Shown piece after piece: positions 45,316 to 54,146 of a stretch of 64,000 nucleotides of DNA. The notes under the pieces were generated by a model. It had not been told where the DNA came from and did not search any database. It saw only the letters and a list, made by a program, of their open reading frames with translations. Position numbers and translations under genes: made by a program. Position 1 is the stretch's first letter, and each line of letters begins with the position of its first letter. The DNA comes from G963664935 sp963664935 (GTDB taxonomy: Bacteria > Pseudomonadota > Gammaproteobacteria > Methylococcales > G963664935): NCBI GenBank assembly GCA_963664935.2, contig CAXXSE010000006.1:248001-312000 (forward strand). The letters run 5' to 3'.

Positions 45316-45656
45316 AGGAGGGTACAAAATCTAAAAACGGATCGGCACAATGGCCGTCGTATAGCAAAACGATTAAGGCAATCCAGGTCGCCTTTGAATT
45401 TGGTGGTGAAATACCCGATTATATTCGGGAGGTCGCCGCCAAAAGTGGATTGACGCCATCGGATCAGATTCGGAAAATTATTGGGCTTGGCTATAAAAAG
45501 CCCAAACGTCCGCGTTTAACGATTTCTTTGCGAGAGGAAGATTACATCAAACTCGGGACGCGTTACAATCTTCCATCGGAAGATCGCCAAGCCATACGTG
45601 AAAAAATTCGTGAAGAACTTGAAGTATTTTATCGTAACGAAAAAAACAGTTTGTAA
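45312..45656 (+). CDS. small hypothetical protein of the pspA cluster
   Basis: A 114-residue basic protein starting at ATG 45312, overlapping the yjfK stop by 4 bp. The middle part FGGEIPDYIREVAAKSGLTP resembles a short DNA- or protein-binding helix pair, followed by QIRKIIGLGYKKPKRPRLTI and a helix ending REELEVFYRNEKNSL. The second half has the look of a ribbon-helix-helix protein (RPRLTISLREEDYIKLG), so it might be the local regulator. That is an inference. It is in the operon between yjfK and a K+ channel. Confidence 0.65.
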   Translation: MKEGTKSKNGSAQWPSYSKTIKAIQVAFEFGGEIPDYIREVAAKSGLTPSDQIRKIIGLGYKKPKRPRLTISLREEDYIKLGTRYNLPSEDRQAIREKIREELEVFYRNEKNSL

Positions 45657-45671
45657 TCCCGGAAAATAGTA

Positions 45672-46781
45672 ATGCCCGGATTTGTGCTGTTACGGCGGAT
45701 TCATGAAAGGCGCTGGCGAATCCATCAATCGCTTGCGGGACTTCATCCCGATATCGGTAAATCTCTCAAGATCACCAGTATGTATCTGGTGATCATGCTC
45801 GCTTTGCATACCACCGCCATGATAACCTTTGAAAACCTGTCGGTTTGGGATGCGATCTGGTTAACGTTAACCACGGTGACCACGGTGGGTTACGGGGATC
45901 TTTCCGCGTCGACGGTTGAAGGCCGATTGTCGACAATAAGTATTTTGTTCGTCGGCAGTATTTTCGTTGTTGCAAAAGTTGCGGGTGATTATTTCGACTA
46001 TCGGGCCATTAGGCGCGAGAAAATGGTCAAAGGCGATTGGAGATGGTATATGCGAGATTTCATTGCGATTCTTAATACGCCGAGCAATCATGGTGAGCAG
46101 TATATAGGGCGCTTAGTTGCGCAATTTCGGGATAGTCGTGACTATGCCGACGCTCCGATTCAGATTTTAACTAGTGCGTTTCCCAATGGATTGCCAAAGA
46201 CGATCAGGCGGTATGACAATGTTGCACACTACAATGGTCGTGCGGATTTGGTCGAAAATATGGGAGCCATCAGTATTAACAATGCGCGTGTCATTATCGT
46301 ACTGGCGAAAGAACAGGGCGATTCAGCTTCCGATGGCCGTAGTTTCGATATAATCCACCGCCTACGCGAATTAAATGTACGAGGCAAGATTCTTGTGGAA
46401 TGTGTTGACGATGCAAATCGTCAGCGTCTTCTCGGCGCCGGGGCGGAAATCGTGATCAGGCCGATTCGCGCCTATCCGGAAATGATCGTCAGGGCATTTG
46501 TAGCGCCGGGCTCCGAGCAGATTATCGAAAATTTGTTTTCCAGTGCGGGTGATGAATACCTTCGATTTGAAATCGATATTGAAAACCGGAGCTGGGCTGA
46601 CATTGTCTGTGCCTTGGCCTTACGCGATTTGGGCACGGCTATCGGCTACATCAGCAAAATCGATAATACCGTCCAATGTAACCCCCCAGCACAACAGAAA
46701 GTCAGTGCATCCGCTTTGTTCGTCGTGGCTCGGGAGGAAAATCTGCCAAAGCGGAAGTTGATCGAGCAGGCGTTAAAATAG
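45672..46781 (+). CDS. two-TM potassium channel with RCK-like domain
   Basis: A 369-residue channel. One helix (about 33-50), the pore loop TTVTTVGYGDLSAS (selectivity filter TVGYGD, residues 71-76) and the second helix (about 85-105) form an Ion_trans_2 module. The remaining 260 residues have the RCK/TrkA-N type alternation of strands and helices (INNARVIIVLAKEQGDSA, GKILVECVDDANRQRLLGAG). It would conduct K+ under ligand control. Channels of this type recur in yjfIJKL clusters, linking membrane integrity to membrane potential. Confidence 0.9.
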   Translation: MPGFVLLRRIHERRWRIHQSLAGLHPDIGKSLKITSMYLVIMLALHTTAMITFENLSVWDAIWLTLTTVTTVGYGDLSASTVEGRLSTISILFVGSIFVVAKVAGDYFDYRAIRREKMVKGDWRWYMRDFIAILNTPSNHGEQYIGRLVAQFRDSRDYADAPIQILTSAFPNGLPKTIRRYDNVAHYNGRADLVENMGAISINNARVIIVLAKEQGDSASDGRSFDIIHRLRELNVRGKILVECVDDANRQRLLGAGAEIVIRPIRAYPEMIVRAFVAPGSEQIIENLFSSAGDEYLRFEIDIENRSWADIVCALALRDLGTAIGYISKIDNTVQCNPPAQQKVSASALFVVAREENLPKRKLIEQALK

Positions 46782-46830
46782 AAAAGGGATATCCTGCTCC
46801 CCATCACCCAAAAATAAAGGAGAATATTAA

Positions 46831-47856
46831 ATGTTTCGAGATCATTCGAGTCGTTGGGGATTCCTGCTTCTCCTCTTGTACATATGTTTTATCCAAGGTT
46901 GCGGCAACCGATATCCCGAAGAAGTTCGGAAGCAAATCGCCGAAGTCTCTCAGCAATTGACAGGTTTGAAGGGACAATTGGATTCCGGACGTCTCACCAA
47001 TGCGAATATAGCCAAACAATACGCCACCCAGTTGGAATCCTTGAACCCGGATTTAAGTAATGTGGCTCGATCATTAAGAAACGATGTTACGTCCAAAGGT
47101 ATTTTGTTCGAAAATCTAAGTTCCCGTCTGGCGGATGTTAATTCCGAGTCCCAAACGGAAACTGAATATGCGCTGGCCCTTGACGAGCTAAATAATATTA
47201 TCGTAGCCGCCGACCCCATCGTTTTCAACGAATCGCTCATCGACATCGTAAATACCCTGGCTGATTTGTCGGCCGGTGCACTGCCCCGTATTAACATTCC
47301 TAAAAGCAGCCCCGGCCAAAATACCCCAGGGTCCAGCCAACGGGTACCCGGCAGTTATTTGGTCGGAAACCCGAATTATGGTTCTTGGCAAACCAATCGT
47401 TCCGGAAACCAATTTTGGGGATGGTACGGAAAATACGCCTTTTTCAGTAGTTTGTTCATGCCGGGCTATGGCTATGGGTCGCGAATCGGATTTGATTCGT
47501 GGTATGGGCGGCCAAGGCATAGTTACTACAATGATTATGGACGTGCTTCCTACGGAACATCAAGGGACAAAAACAAATGGTCGAAAAACGCCAACAATTC
47601 ACGGAACCGTGGTGTCAATGTTCAAAAACCGAAAAAGGATTACCGTAGTGTCAATGCAAAACGGCGGTCAAGTACCTATGCCTATCAACGGCAAGCCAAA
47701 ACCAACCAATACGGCGCGAAAACACGGAACAGGTCGAGTGCGCGGCAATCAACGAGGAATGGCAGCCCAGCCAGACGCAGTTCCAGCTACTCGCGCTATG
47801 GCTCCAGTTTTCGTGGTTCAAGCTTTGGCTCACGTAGCTCTTGGGGTGGGAAGTAG
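46831..47856 (+). CDS. predicted lipoprotein with Tyr/Ser/Gly-rich tail
   Basis: A 341-residue protein with a lipobox (IQGC, Cys at about 24). Residues 28-150 are helical and charged. From about 165 onward the sequence is rich in Tyr, Gly, Ser, Asn and Arg, with motifs such as FMPGYGYGSRIGFDSWYGR and the ending GSSFRGSSFGSRSSWGGK. This disordered tail resembles proteins placed next to DUF350 membrane proteins in pspA clusters. Function unknown. AAAGGAG precedes the ATG. Confidence 0.75.
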   Translation: MFRDHSSRWGFLLLLLYICFIQGCGNRYPEEVRKQIAEVSQQLTGLKGQLDSGRLTNANIAKQYATQLESLNPDLSNVARSLRNDVTSKGILFENLSSRLADVNSESQTETEYALALDELNNIIVAADPIVFNESLIDIVNTLADLSAGALPRINIPKSSPGQNTPGSSQRVPGSYLVGNPNYGSWQTNRSGNQFWGWYGKYAFFSSLFMPGYGYGSRIGFDSWYGRPRHSYYNDYGRASYGTSRDKNKWSKNANNSRNRGVNVQKPKKDYRSVNAKRRSSTYAYQRQAKTNQYGAKTRNRSSARQSTRNGSPARRSSSYSRYGSSFRGSSFGSRSSWGGK

Positions 47857-47886
47857 GGTCAAAATTAGCTAATCGGAGAAAAACAA

Positions 47887-48780
47887 ATGAACAATTATAT
47901 CGGGATTGAATCGACTCTAGCTGTTTACTACCTGATCGATTTCTTAATCATTATTGCGATTATTTCCGCCATGCGGCCGCTCGCGGGCGTTATCGGTAAT
48001 GTGTCCTCAAGCGTGGAACTGACCCAGCGCGATAATGCCGCGTTTGGAATCTCGATTGCCGGTGCTACTCTCGGGCTGGCGATTATGTTGATGGGTGTGG
48101 TTTCCGGCGAGGTAGCTATCAATCCTTTTTACGAAGCGCTGATCATGCTGGGTTACGGGGGGCTTGGTATTTTGTTGATGGCCTTCACTCGCAAAGTTTT
48201 CGATACTTTGTCGATGCCTCGGGTTTCCATTCATGATGAAATTATTAGTGGCAATATCGCGGCAGCGCTTATAGATGCGGGCAATATGATTGCTACGGCA
48301 ATCATATTGCGCGCCGTGATGGTTTGGGTTGACAGTAATTCATGGTTTGGTCTGGTTTTTGTGCTTGCCGGTTTTTTGTTTTCACAAATTATCATGCTCG
48401 GCGCAACCGCATACCGCCGTCATGTTTTCAAACGCCGCCATCACGGTGAGGGAATGCAGGATGAAATTGCAAAGGGCAACACAGCGTTAGCGTTACGCTT
48501 TGCTGGGCATCGTATTGGAATTGCGTTGGCGGTTACCGCAGCTTCCGGAACGGTTATTTATGGTGGCGAACAAGGGTTTGTTAATCTGGCGGTTTGGGCC
48601 GTGACCGCTACTGTTATGTTTTTTGTTCTAACCATAATCGCGGTGATTACCCGTAAGGCCGTGCTACCGCGGGTCGACGTTGCTGAAGAAGTGGATAAAC
48701 AGCAAAATATTGCAATCGGAGCCATAGAAGCCGCTATTTATATAGCTATTGGGTTGTTGCTTGCGGGGTTGTTTGGTTAA
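47887..48780 (+). CDS. double DUF350 membrane protein (YjfL-like)
   Basis: A 297-residue membrane protein with eight predicted helices in two similar halves (about 15-140 and 150-295). Each half has the DUF350 core, for example GNIAAALIDAGNMIATAII and GNTALALRFAGHRIGIALAV. E. coli YjfL has a single unit, so this is a fused tandem form. GGAG precedes the ATG. It is transcribed with the PspA and channel genes. Confidence 0.87.
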   Translation: MNNYIGIESTLAVYYLIDFLIIIAIISAMRPLAGVIGNVSSSVELTQRDNAAFGISIAGATLGLAIMLMGVVSGEVAINPFYEALIMLGYGGLGILLMAFTRKVFDTLSMPRVSIHDEIISGNIAAALIDAGNMIATAIILRAVMVWVDSNSWFGLVFVLAGFLFSQIIMLGATAYRRHVFKRRHHGEGMQDEIAKGNTALALRFAGHRIGIALAVTAASGTVIYGGEQGFVNLAVWAVTATVMFFVLTIIAVITRKAVLPRVDVAEEVDKQQNIAIGAIEAAIYIAIGLLLAGLFG

Positions 48781-48799
48781 AAACCCGTATTGATCGTAA

Positions 48800-49456
48800 A
48801 TGGGAATTAAAAAAGAACCCCTAACGTTCATTGTCTATGTGGTTTGTGCTTTTTTAATTTCGTCGATCCCGATCGTTCATTGGCCATTCTCCTGGCTTGA
48901 AACTTTTTTTCACGAATTCAGCCATGGTCTGGCGGCGTTGTTAACCGGCGGTGAAGTCCAACGAATTGTCTTGCACTGGAACGGCTCGGGTCTTTGTTAC
49001 TATACCGGAGGTTGGCGTATTGGCGTGGCTTTTTCCGGTTACCTTGGCGCTGTTTTGTGGGGCGCGGCTATTTACCTCGGCGCGCGCATTGCCGGGCGCT
49101 CAAGCCGGTGGTTGGCGGCGGGATTCTTATTGATCATCCTCATTAGCGGTGTGCTTTGGGTGCGCGACCTCATTACTATCGCTATTTTATTGATTCTCTC
49201 CGGAGTTTTGTATCTTTCTTGTCGTTTTGTACTCGGTCGCGTTTTTCCTCGGTTGATGGAATTTGCCGGTATTTTCGTACTTGTCAGCGCAATGCGCGCA
49301 CCCTTGAATTTGGTTGATGGACGGCACTATGGAGACGGCGCCACGCTCGCCGACCTAACCTACCTTCCAGAAATACTTTGGGTCATCATTTGGTGGGTTA
49401 TTGCCCTGATCGTGTTGATTTCTATTTGGAAAGGCCACGTGGGTGGTGCCGGATAG
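48800..49456 (+). CDS. M50-type membrane metalloprotease
   Basis: A 218-residue membrane protein with the zinc site HEFSH (residues 38-42) in the first helices and about six hydrophobic segments. It matches the M50B-like peptidases, a group related to site-2 proteases. No PDZ domain is visible. As the last gene in the pspA cluster it could cleave a membrane-bound regulator or damaged membrane protein. Confidence 0.8.
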   Translation: MGIKKEPLTFIVYVVCAFLISSIPIVHWPFSWLETFFHEFSHGLAALLTGGEVQRIVLHWNGSGLCYYTGGWRIGVAFSGYLGAVLWGAAIYLGARIAGRSSRWLAAGFLLIILISGVLWVRDLITIAILLILSGVLYLSCRFVLGRVFPRLMEFAGIFVLVSAMRAPLNLVDGRHYGDGATLADLTYLPEILWVIIWWVIALIVLISIWKGHVGGAG

Positions 49457-49462
49457 GATTTT

Positions 49463-49505
49463 CATTAGTCTCCTAAAAGGTTGTAACCATCGCCTTTCCA
49501 GCGAT
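49463..49505. repeat. second copy of the IS200-like terminal block
   Basis: TTCATTAGTCTCCT followed by AAGGTTG and the hairpin ATCGC...GCGAT recurs almost exactly from 16227-16271. Only one end is present here. It sits between the pspA cluster and the RibA-like gene. Confidence 0.7.
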
Positions 49506-49655
49506 CGGTTAGATACAAGTCAAGCCGAACTATTAGACCGAAAAGCGAGAAGGATTTTTATTGCTCTCCGGTTTAACTGTCGGGACCCGCGTCTTGCATT
49601 GTATAATCCAATGTTCCCAACTCGACATTGATCGAATCAAGTGATTGAACAAAGC

Positions 49656-50993
49656 ATGGCGGAAGTCCAAAACCTTGTCCGGACGCGAATACCGACGGCG
49701 CAAGGCGAATTTTTGCTGTACTACTACAGCAACAATGTTGATGGTAAAGAACATATCGCCTTAGTGAAGGGGGACGTTGAAGGCCAAAATGGTGTATTGG
49801 TAAGGCTGCACTCCGAATGTTTTACAGGCGATGTTTTGGGCTCCCGCCGGTGTGACTGCGGAGAACAATTAAACCAGGGTCTAAAATTGATCGGCCATGA
49901 ATCGCGTGGGGTACTCATCTATTTACGCCAAGAAGGCCGAGGGATTGGGCTATTAAAAAAATTACAGGCTTACAATCTCCAAGATCAAGGTTTCGACACG
50001 GTTGACGCTAATATCGAACTTGGCCATCTTCCCGATGAACGCGATTATAGAGTTGCCGCGTTCATTTTACGGGATTTAGCCATTCATTCGGTCAAGTTGG
50101 TTACCAATAACCCCAATAAAATTGAAGAACTCGCTGCCTGTGGGATCGAAGTTGATCAACGAATCCCGCTTGAAATTCAATATAACGACGACAATTTTGT
50201 CTATTTGAAGACAAAGGCCAATAAAATGAACCATTTGTTGCTTTTGGATAAGCAAGAGGAAAAGTTTTCAATACCCGCAAAAATCGATTTTTTGAAGCCT
50301 TTGATTAATCGCTTGAAGGCGCATAGCCAGAAAGTTCAAGAGCAACCCTTCGTCACTCTAAGTTATGCTCAGAGCATCGATGGGAGTATCGCGGTTCATG
50401 ACGGCGATTCCTGTTCTCTAAGTTGTGGCGAGTCCATGGAGATGACTCACTGGCTTAGAACACGGCACGATGCCTTATTGGTTGGAGTCAATACGATTTT
50501 GGTAGACGATCCACAACTCAACGTCCGCTTCTGTAAAGGCGAAAATCCGCGGCCTGTGATTTTGGACAGTGCATTACGCATACCGCTTGATGCCAGAGTC
50601 CTGGTCCAGATAGATAAAGCGCCAGTGGTTATCACTACCGACCAAGCATCAGCGGAAAAACGTCAACGTCTGACCGAACTGGGTGCGAGCGTTTATACGG
50701 TGGCTATCGACGATTCTGGCCGGGTAGAGTTAAAAGCCGCGCTTCGCTTACTGAAAGAGCTTGGTTTAAAAACGATCATGGTGGAAGGCGGCGCTGCGAT
50801 CATCGATGAATTTCTTTCCGCTCAACAGGTCAATTACTGTGTCATCACTGTAGTTCCTCAGTTGATCGGGGGACTCAAAGCGGTGGGAAATCCGTGTCGT
50901 CCGGACCATAATCCACCATTATCGATTTTCGACTGCAAATATCACCCGCTTGGTTTGGATCTGATCGTTCTAGGCGCACTCAAACCCGATTGA
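49656..50993 (+). CDS. GTP cyclohydrolase II fused to RibD-type reductase domain
   Basis: A 445-residue fusion. The N-terminal ~200 residues are GTP cyclohydrolase II: the zinc Cys cluster HSECFTGDVLGSRRCDCGEQ and the catalytic YLRQEGRGIGLLKKL are intact. The C-terminal ~215 residues are a RibD_C/dihydrofolate-reductase-like domain (LSYAQSIDGSIA, LVGVNTILVDDPQLNVR, VEGGAAIIDEF). There is no deaminase domain and no DHBP synthase domain. Such a fusion produces and reduces a pyrimidinedione-like intermediate from GTP. The start is ATG 49656 by alignment with RibA; GTG 49641 is possible. Confidence 0.88.
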   Translation: MAEVQNLVRTRIPTAQGEFLLYYYSNNVDGKEHIALVKGDVEGQNGVLVRLHSECFTGDVLGSRRCDCGEQLNQGLKLIGHESRGVLIYLRQEGRGIGLLKKLQAYNLQDQGFDTVDANIELGHLPDERDYRVAAFILRDLAIHSVKLVTNNPNKIEELAACGIEVDQRIPLEIQYNDDNFVYLKTKANKMNHLLLLDKQEEKFSIPAKIDFLKPLINRLKAHSQKVQEQPFVTLSYAQSIDGSIAVHDGDSCSLSCGESMEMTHWLRTRHDALLVGVNTILVDDPQLNVRFCKGENPRPVILDSALRIPLDARVLVQIDKAPVVITTDQASAEKRQRLTELGASVYTVAIDDSGRVELKAALRLLKELGLKTIMVEGGAAIIDEFLSAQQVNYCVITVVPQLIGGLKAVGNPCRPDHNPPLSIFDCKYHPLGLDLIVLGALKPD

Positions 50994-52024
50994 TGGAGGC
51001 GCATTCGGTCCATCATATCGCACCATGCCAGGTTGAAGCGCGTCGGATCGGTCTGTCTTCGATCAAGGACGATCAGGTATTGATAAAAACCAAGTATTCG
51101 GCGGTGAGTCCTGGCACCGAATCAATGATTTTTCGCGGTCGGGTATCGAAAAGTCATGAACAGGACCTAACGATCCAGAGCTTAGGCGGAGATTTTTCCT
51201 ATCCTTTCTCCTACGGATATGCACTTGTCGGTTCGGTGATCGAAGCTGGCGATAATGCCCCTTCGCACTGGCAGGGAGAAGAGGTTTTTGCGTTTCATCC
51301 TCACCAAGACTACGCAATCGTATCGATTAGCGATTGCCTGCTTATTCCTGATGGTATTTCACCCCTAGGTGCTTTATTCCTTGCTAATATGGAATCGGCC
51401 CTTAACTTTGTTATGGATGCCCATCCGAACATTGGCGACACCGTCATGGTATTCGGTCAGGGTATCGTTGGGCTATTGACCACCTCCTTATTGGAGGAAT
51501 TACCCTTGATGCAATTGATTACAGCGGATCCGTTACCCGACCGGCGCCGACGATCCATTGCGTGCGGAGCCACACGTAGCATTGATCCGAATGACCCCGT
51601 GGTTTGGGAAAAACTCAAACAAAGCCTGTTTGACCGAAACAGCCCACAGGCTGTAGGACTGGATATTGCCTTCGAGTTGTCCGGAACGACGAAAGCGCTA
51701 AATCAGGCGATTGTTTTGACGGGGTTCGCGGGTAAAATTCTAATAGGTTCCTGGTACGGTGTCGATGCTGAGGCACTGGATCTGGGTGGTGATTTTCATC
51801 GCCGCCGCATCCAATTGATTTCCAGTCAGGTGAGCACCCTTAATCCGGTGTTGTCCGGGCGATGGAATAAAGCGCGGCGCATCGATTTGGCTTGGGAATG
51901 GATCAAAAAAATTAAACCGGAAAGTTTTATCACCCATCGGTTTGCCATCGAGCAGTGTCAGGAGGCTTTTGATTTAATCAGCGCCCGTTCCGACGGAGTC
52001 ATGCAGGTCATTTTCGAATATTGA
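50993..52024 (+). CDS. MDR-family dehydrogenase (BchC-like, no structural zinc)
   Basis: A 343-residue medium-chain dehydrogenase/reductase. Its ATG overlaps the stop of the previous gene (TGATG). The N-terminal GroES-like domain has KTKYSAVSPGTESMIFRG, a feature shared with BchC-like members, and the Rossmann part has GDTVMVFGQGIVGLLTTSL. The usual zinc-ligating Cys residues are not seen. It probably reduces or oxidises an intermediate in the pterin-like pathway encoded by this operon. Confidence 0.83.
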   Translation: MEAHSVHHIAPCQVEARRIGLSSIKDDQVLIKTKYSAVSPGTESMIFRGRVSKSHEQDLTIQSLGGDFSYPFSYGYALVGSVIEAGDNAPSHWQGEEVFAFHPHQDYAIVSISDCLLIPDGISPLGALFLANMESALNFVMDAHPNIGDTVMVFGQGIVGLLTTSLLEELPLMQLITADPLPDRRRRSIACGATRSIDPNDPVVWEKLKQSLFDRNSPQAVGLDIAFELSGTTKALNQAIVLTGFAGKILIGSWYGVDAEALDLGGDFHRRRIQLISSQVSTLNPVLSGRWNKARRIDLAWEWIKKIKPESFITHRFAIEQCQEAFDLISARSDGVMQVIFEY

Positions 52025-52170
52025 TCGTAACTATTCATCTCAGGGCTTATTTTCGCGATTACTGCGTCAAAAGTGCTCATTTATACTTATAAACTCCGCG
52101 TTTTTTTTGGTCCTCACGAAAATAAGCCGCAATCTGAATCATTACTGTTATTAGACTAAAAAATAGAATT

Positions 52171-52539
52171 ATGTATCAACTAGCAATTAGTCGGGATTTC
52201 ATCGCGCAGCATTTTTTGGTGGGTGGCGACTGGGGCCGGGAAAACCAAAAACACAGTCATCATTACCGGGTCGAGGTGCTGATCCAGTCGAACCAATTAA
52301 ATCAACATGGATACTTGATCGACCTGGTCGATTTAGAAAAGGCTTTAGAAGAAGTCATCGAAACGTATAGGGAACGCACGCTAAATGATCTTCCCGCTTT
52401 CCAAGGGTTGAACCCGAGCCTCGAACATTTCTCCCGTATTTTCTGGGAAGCTTTAAACGAAAGATTGAATCTTGATGCGGCAATGACCCTAAAGTTGTGG
52501 GAAAACGAAACCGATTGGGCAGGATTCTCAAAAGAATAA
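52171..52539 (+). CDS. PTPS/QueD-like protein lacking the catalytic cysteine
   Basis: A 122-residue 6-pyruvoyl-tetrahydropterin synthase-fold protein. The zinc His ligands are H14 (AQHF), H28 and H30 (KHSHHYRV). In PTPS and QueD a Cys occupies the position four before the first His of HxH; here that residue is Glu24 (RENQKHSH). Also LKLWENETDWA provides the substrate-binding Glu. Some PTPS variants with Glu at this site do different side-chain chemistry. It is separated by 146 bp from the MDR gene and by 8 bp from the methyltransferase. Confidence 0.82.
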   Translation: MYQLAISRDFIAQHFLVGGDWGRENQKHSHHYRVEVLIQSNQLNQHGYLIDLVDLEKALEEVIETYRERTLNDLPAFQGLNPSLEHFSRIFWEALNERLNLDAAMTLKLWENETDWAGFSKE

Positions 52540-52547
52540 GTTCACCT

Positions 52548-53456
52548 ATGACGGTTGCTTTTGATGAATACCTCGATGCCAAATATGCGCTGGATAACCG
52601 CAGCTTCAATTCAGCGGTCAAAGCTGCGTTTCTATCGGCCTTAGAATGCCACACACGATTGTCGTGTCTGGATGTTGGCACCGGCGCCGGTGCAATGTTG
52701 CGGCGACTAATCAATGCTAATCCGCGGCTGTCGTTGTCACTAACCGGTTTGGATTATCAGAGCGAACTACTGGATATGGCTCGTACAAAAGTCAGACGAC
52801 AGCTGGACAATCAAGGTTTTTCAGTAAACTCCGATGGGAGGGATATTTGCGGCAAAGGAGTTGACCGGGAAATCCGCGTTTCATTCGAGTGCGGACGTCT
52901 CGATGAATTCTTCCTCAAGTCAAACCATACCTTCGATCTGATTACCACCCATGCGGTAATGGACTTATTGCCTTTGCGGCCAACCCTCGAAAAATTCACG
53001 ACCCGCTTAACGGATGGCGGTTTACTGTATTCCACGATTAATTATGACGGCGACACATTGCTATTGCCGGGATACGTCGACCCAACTTTTGAGCGGCAAT
53101 TGCTGGATAACTACAATACATCCATGGAAAAGCGGCGGATTTCGGGCGAACTGACCGGCGGGGCCTATGCTGGTCGCCGTTTGCATACCGCCCTAACGAA
53201 AACGGGGTTTAAGATTATCGCCGTCGGAAGTTCCGATTGGAATATCACGCCGCTTGATGGTGTCTACCGTGATCAGGACGATATTTGCCTCGCCGCATTA
53301 TTGGATATGATTCGCGGTGAAAATGCGGATTGCGTGGATATTAATGCTTCAGCGCTAAGCGATTGGTACGAACATAGGCTTTACCAACTGGATCAAGGTC
53401 AATTGGGTATGATTGTGCATCAATTGGATATTTTAGCAAGGAAGATTAGCAGCTGA
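52548..53456 (+). CDS. class I SAM-dependent methyltransferase
   Basis: A 302-residue methyltransferase. Motif I is LSCLDVGTGAGAML, followed by the acidic residue in LTGLDYQSEL and motif IV region FDLITTHAVMDLL. A C-terminal extension of about 100 residues probably provides substrate specificity. The start is ATG 52548, 8 bp after the PTPS-like stop; the longer frame overlaps that gene. As the last member of the four-gene cluster it may methylate the pterin or deazapurine product. Confidence 0.85.
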   Translation: MTVAFDEYLDAKYALDNRSFNSAVKAAFLSALECHTRLSCLDVGTGAGAMLRRLINANPRLSLSLTGLDYQSELLDMARTKVRRQLDNQGFSVNSDGRDICGKGVDREIRVSFECGRLDEFFLKSNHTFDLITTHAVMDLLPLRPTLEKFTTRLTDGGLLYSTINYDGDTLLLPGYVDPTFERQLLDNYNTSMEKRRISGELTGGAYAGRRLHTALTKTGFKIIAVGSSDWNITPLDGVYRDQDDICLAALLDMIRGENADCVDINASALSDWYEHRLYQLDQGQLGMIVHQLDILARKISS

Positions 53457-54146
53457 TCCGGGCCTGCGTGGGGCGTGATAGCTTAGTGTATTGCGCCGTA
53501 TATTCATTGCTATAAACTCTCGTAGGATGTGGTGAGGCACGAACCGCCTCGACTGGTGGACCATGCGAACGATGCGGTTCGTGTCTCTGCATAACGGCCA
53601 ATACCGGTTATTCAAACGTAATATGCAATATCTTGCAAAGAGGTAAAAATTAAATTGCTTTCTCTAATTATTGGCGTGATTGTTCGCAAGAGTAGCAATT
53701 TGTAATTCGCGACTTGGCCCTGTTTTTCGTATTTTTCGCGTTGAATTTCCGGTTTCGACCAGGGGCTGTCGTTAGATTTACACTTGATGATATCTGGGTA
53801 CGTTTTTCATGAGTTATCTGCGTGTTATCCATATTAGAATAATGAGGATTGAAGGATAGTCTTTGTCAACTAAGGCTGGCAAAAGATAAGATAGGTGGGT
53901 CTAGATAATCATTTGTTAGCCACTCAAAAACATGAAATTGCTTCCCATAATATTTGCATCCGTACTATGCGCAAGTTGTGACTCCGGTGTGCTTTGGCAA
54001 GATGATCCATATGAGGTACATTGGATAGATATCGGTTCCAATAGAACACTTGCATACAGCGTAGGCAATGGGGGTTCAATTGGTCGAGTTGAACCAGAGG
54101 TCATTGCTGTAGGAAGCAATGAGTCATATTAGAGTGGACCCATGGG

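Noticed and set aside
53457..53931. Gene in the gap between the methyltransferase and the lipoprotein cassette
   Set aside because: No frame with a start signal or motif; only GTTAGCC at about 53917 could be the end of a degenerate attC, but no paired arms were found.
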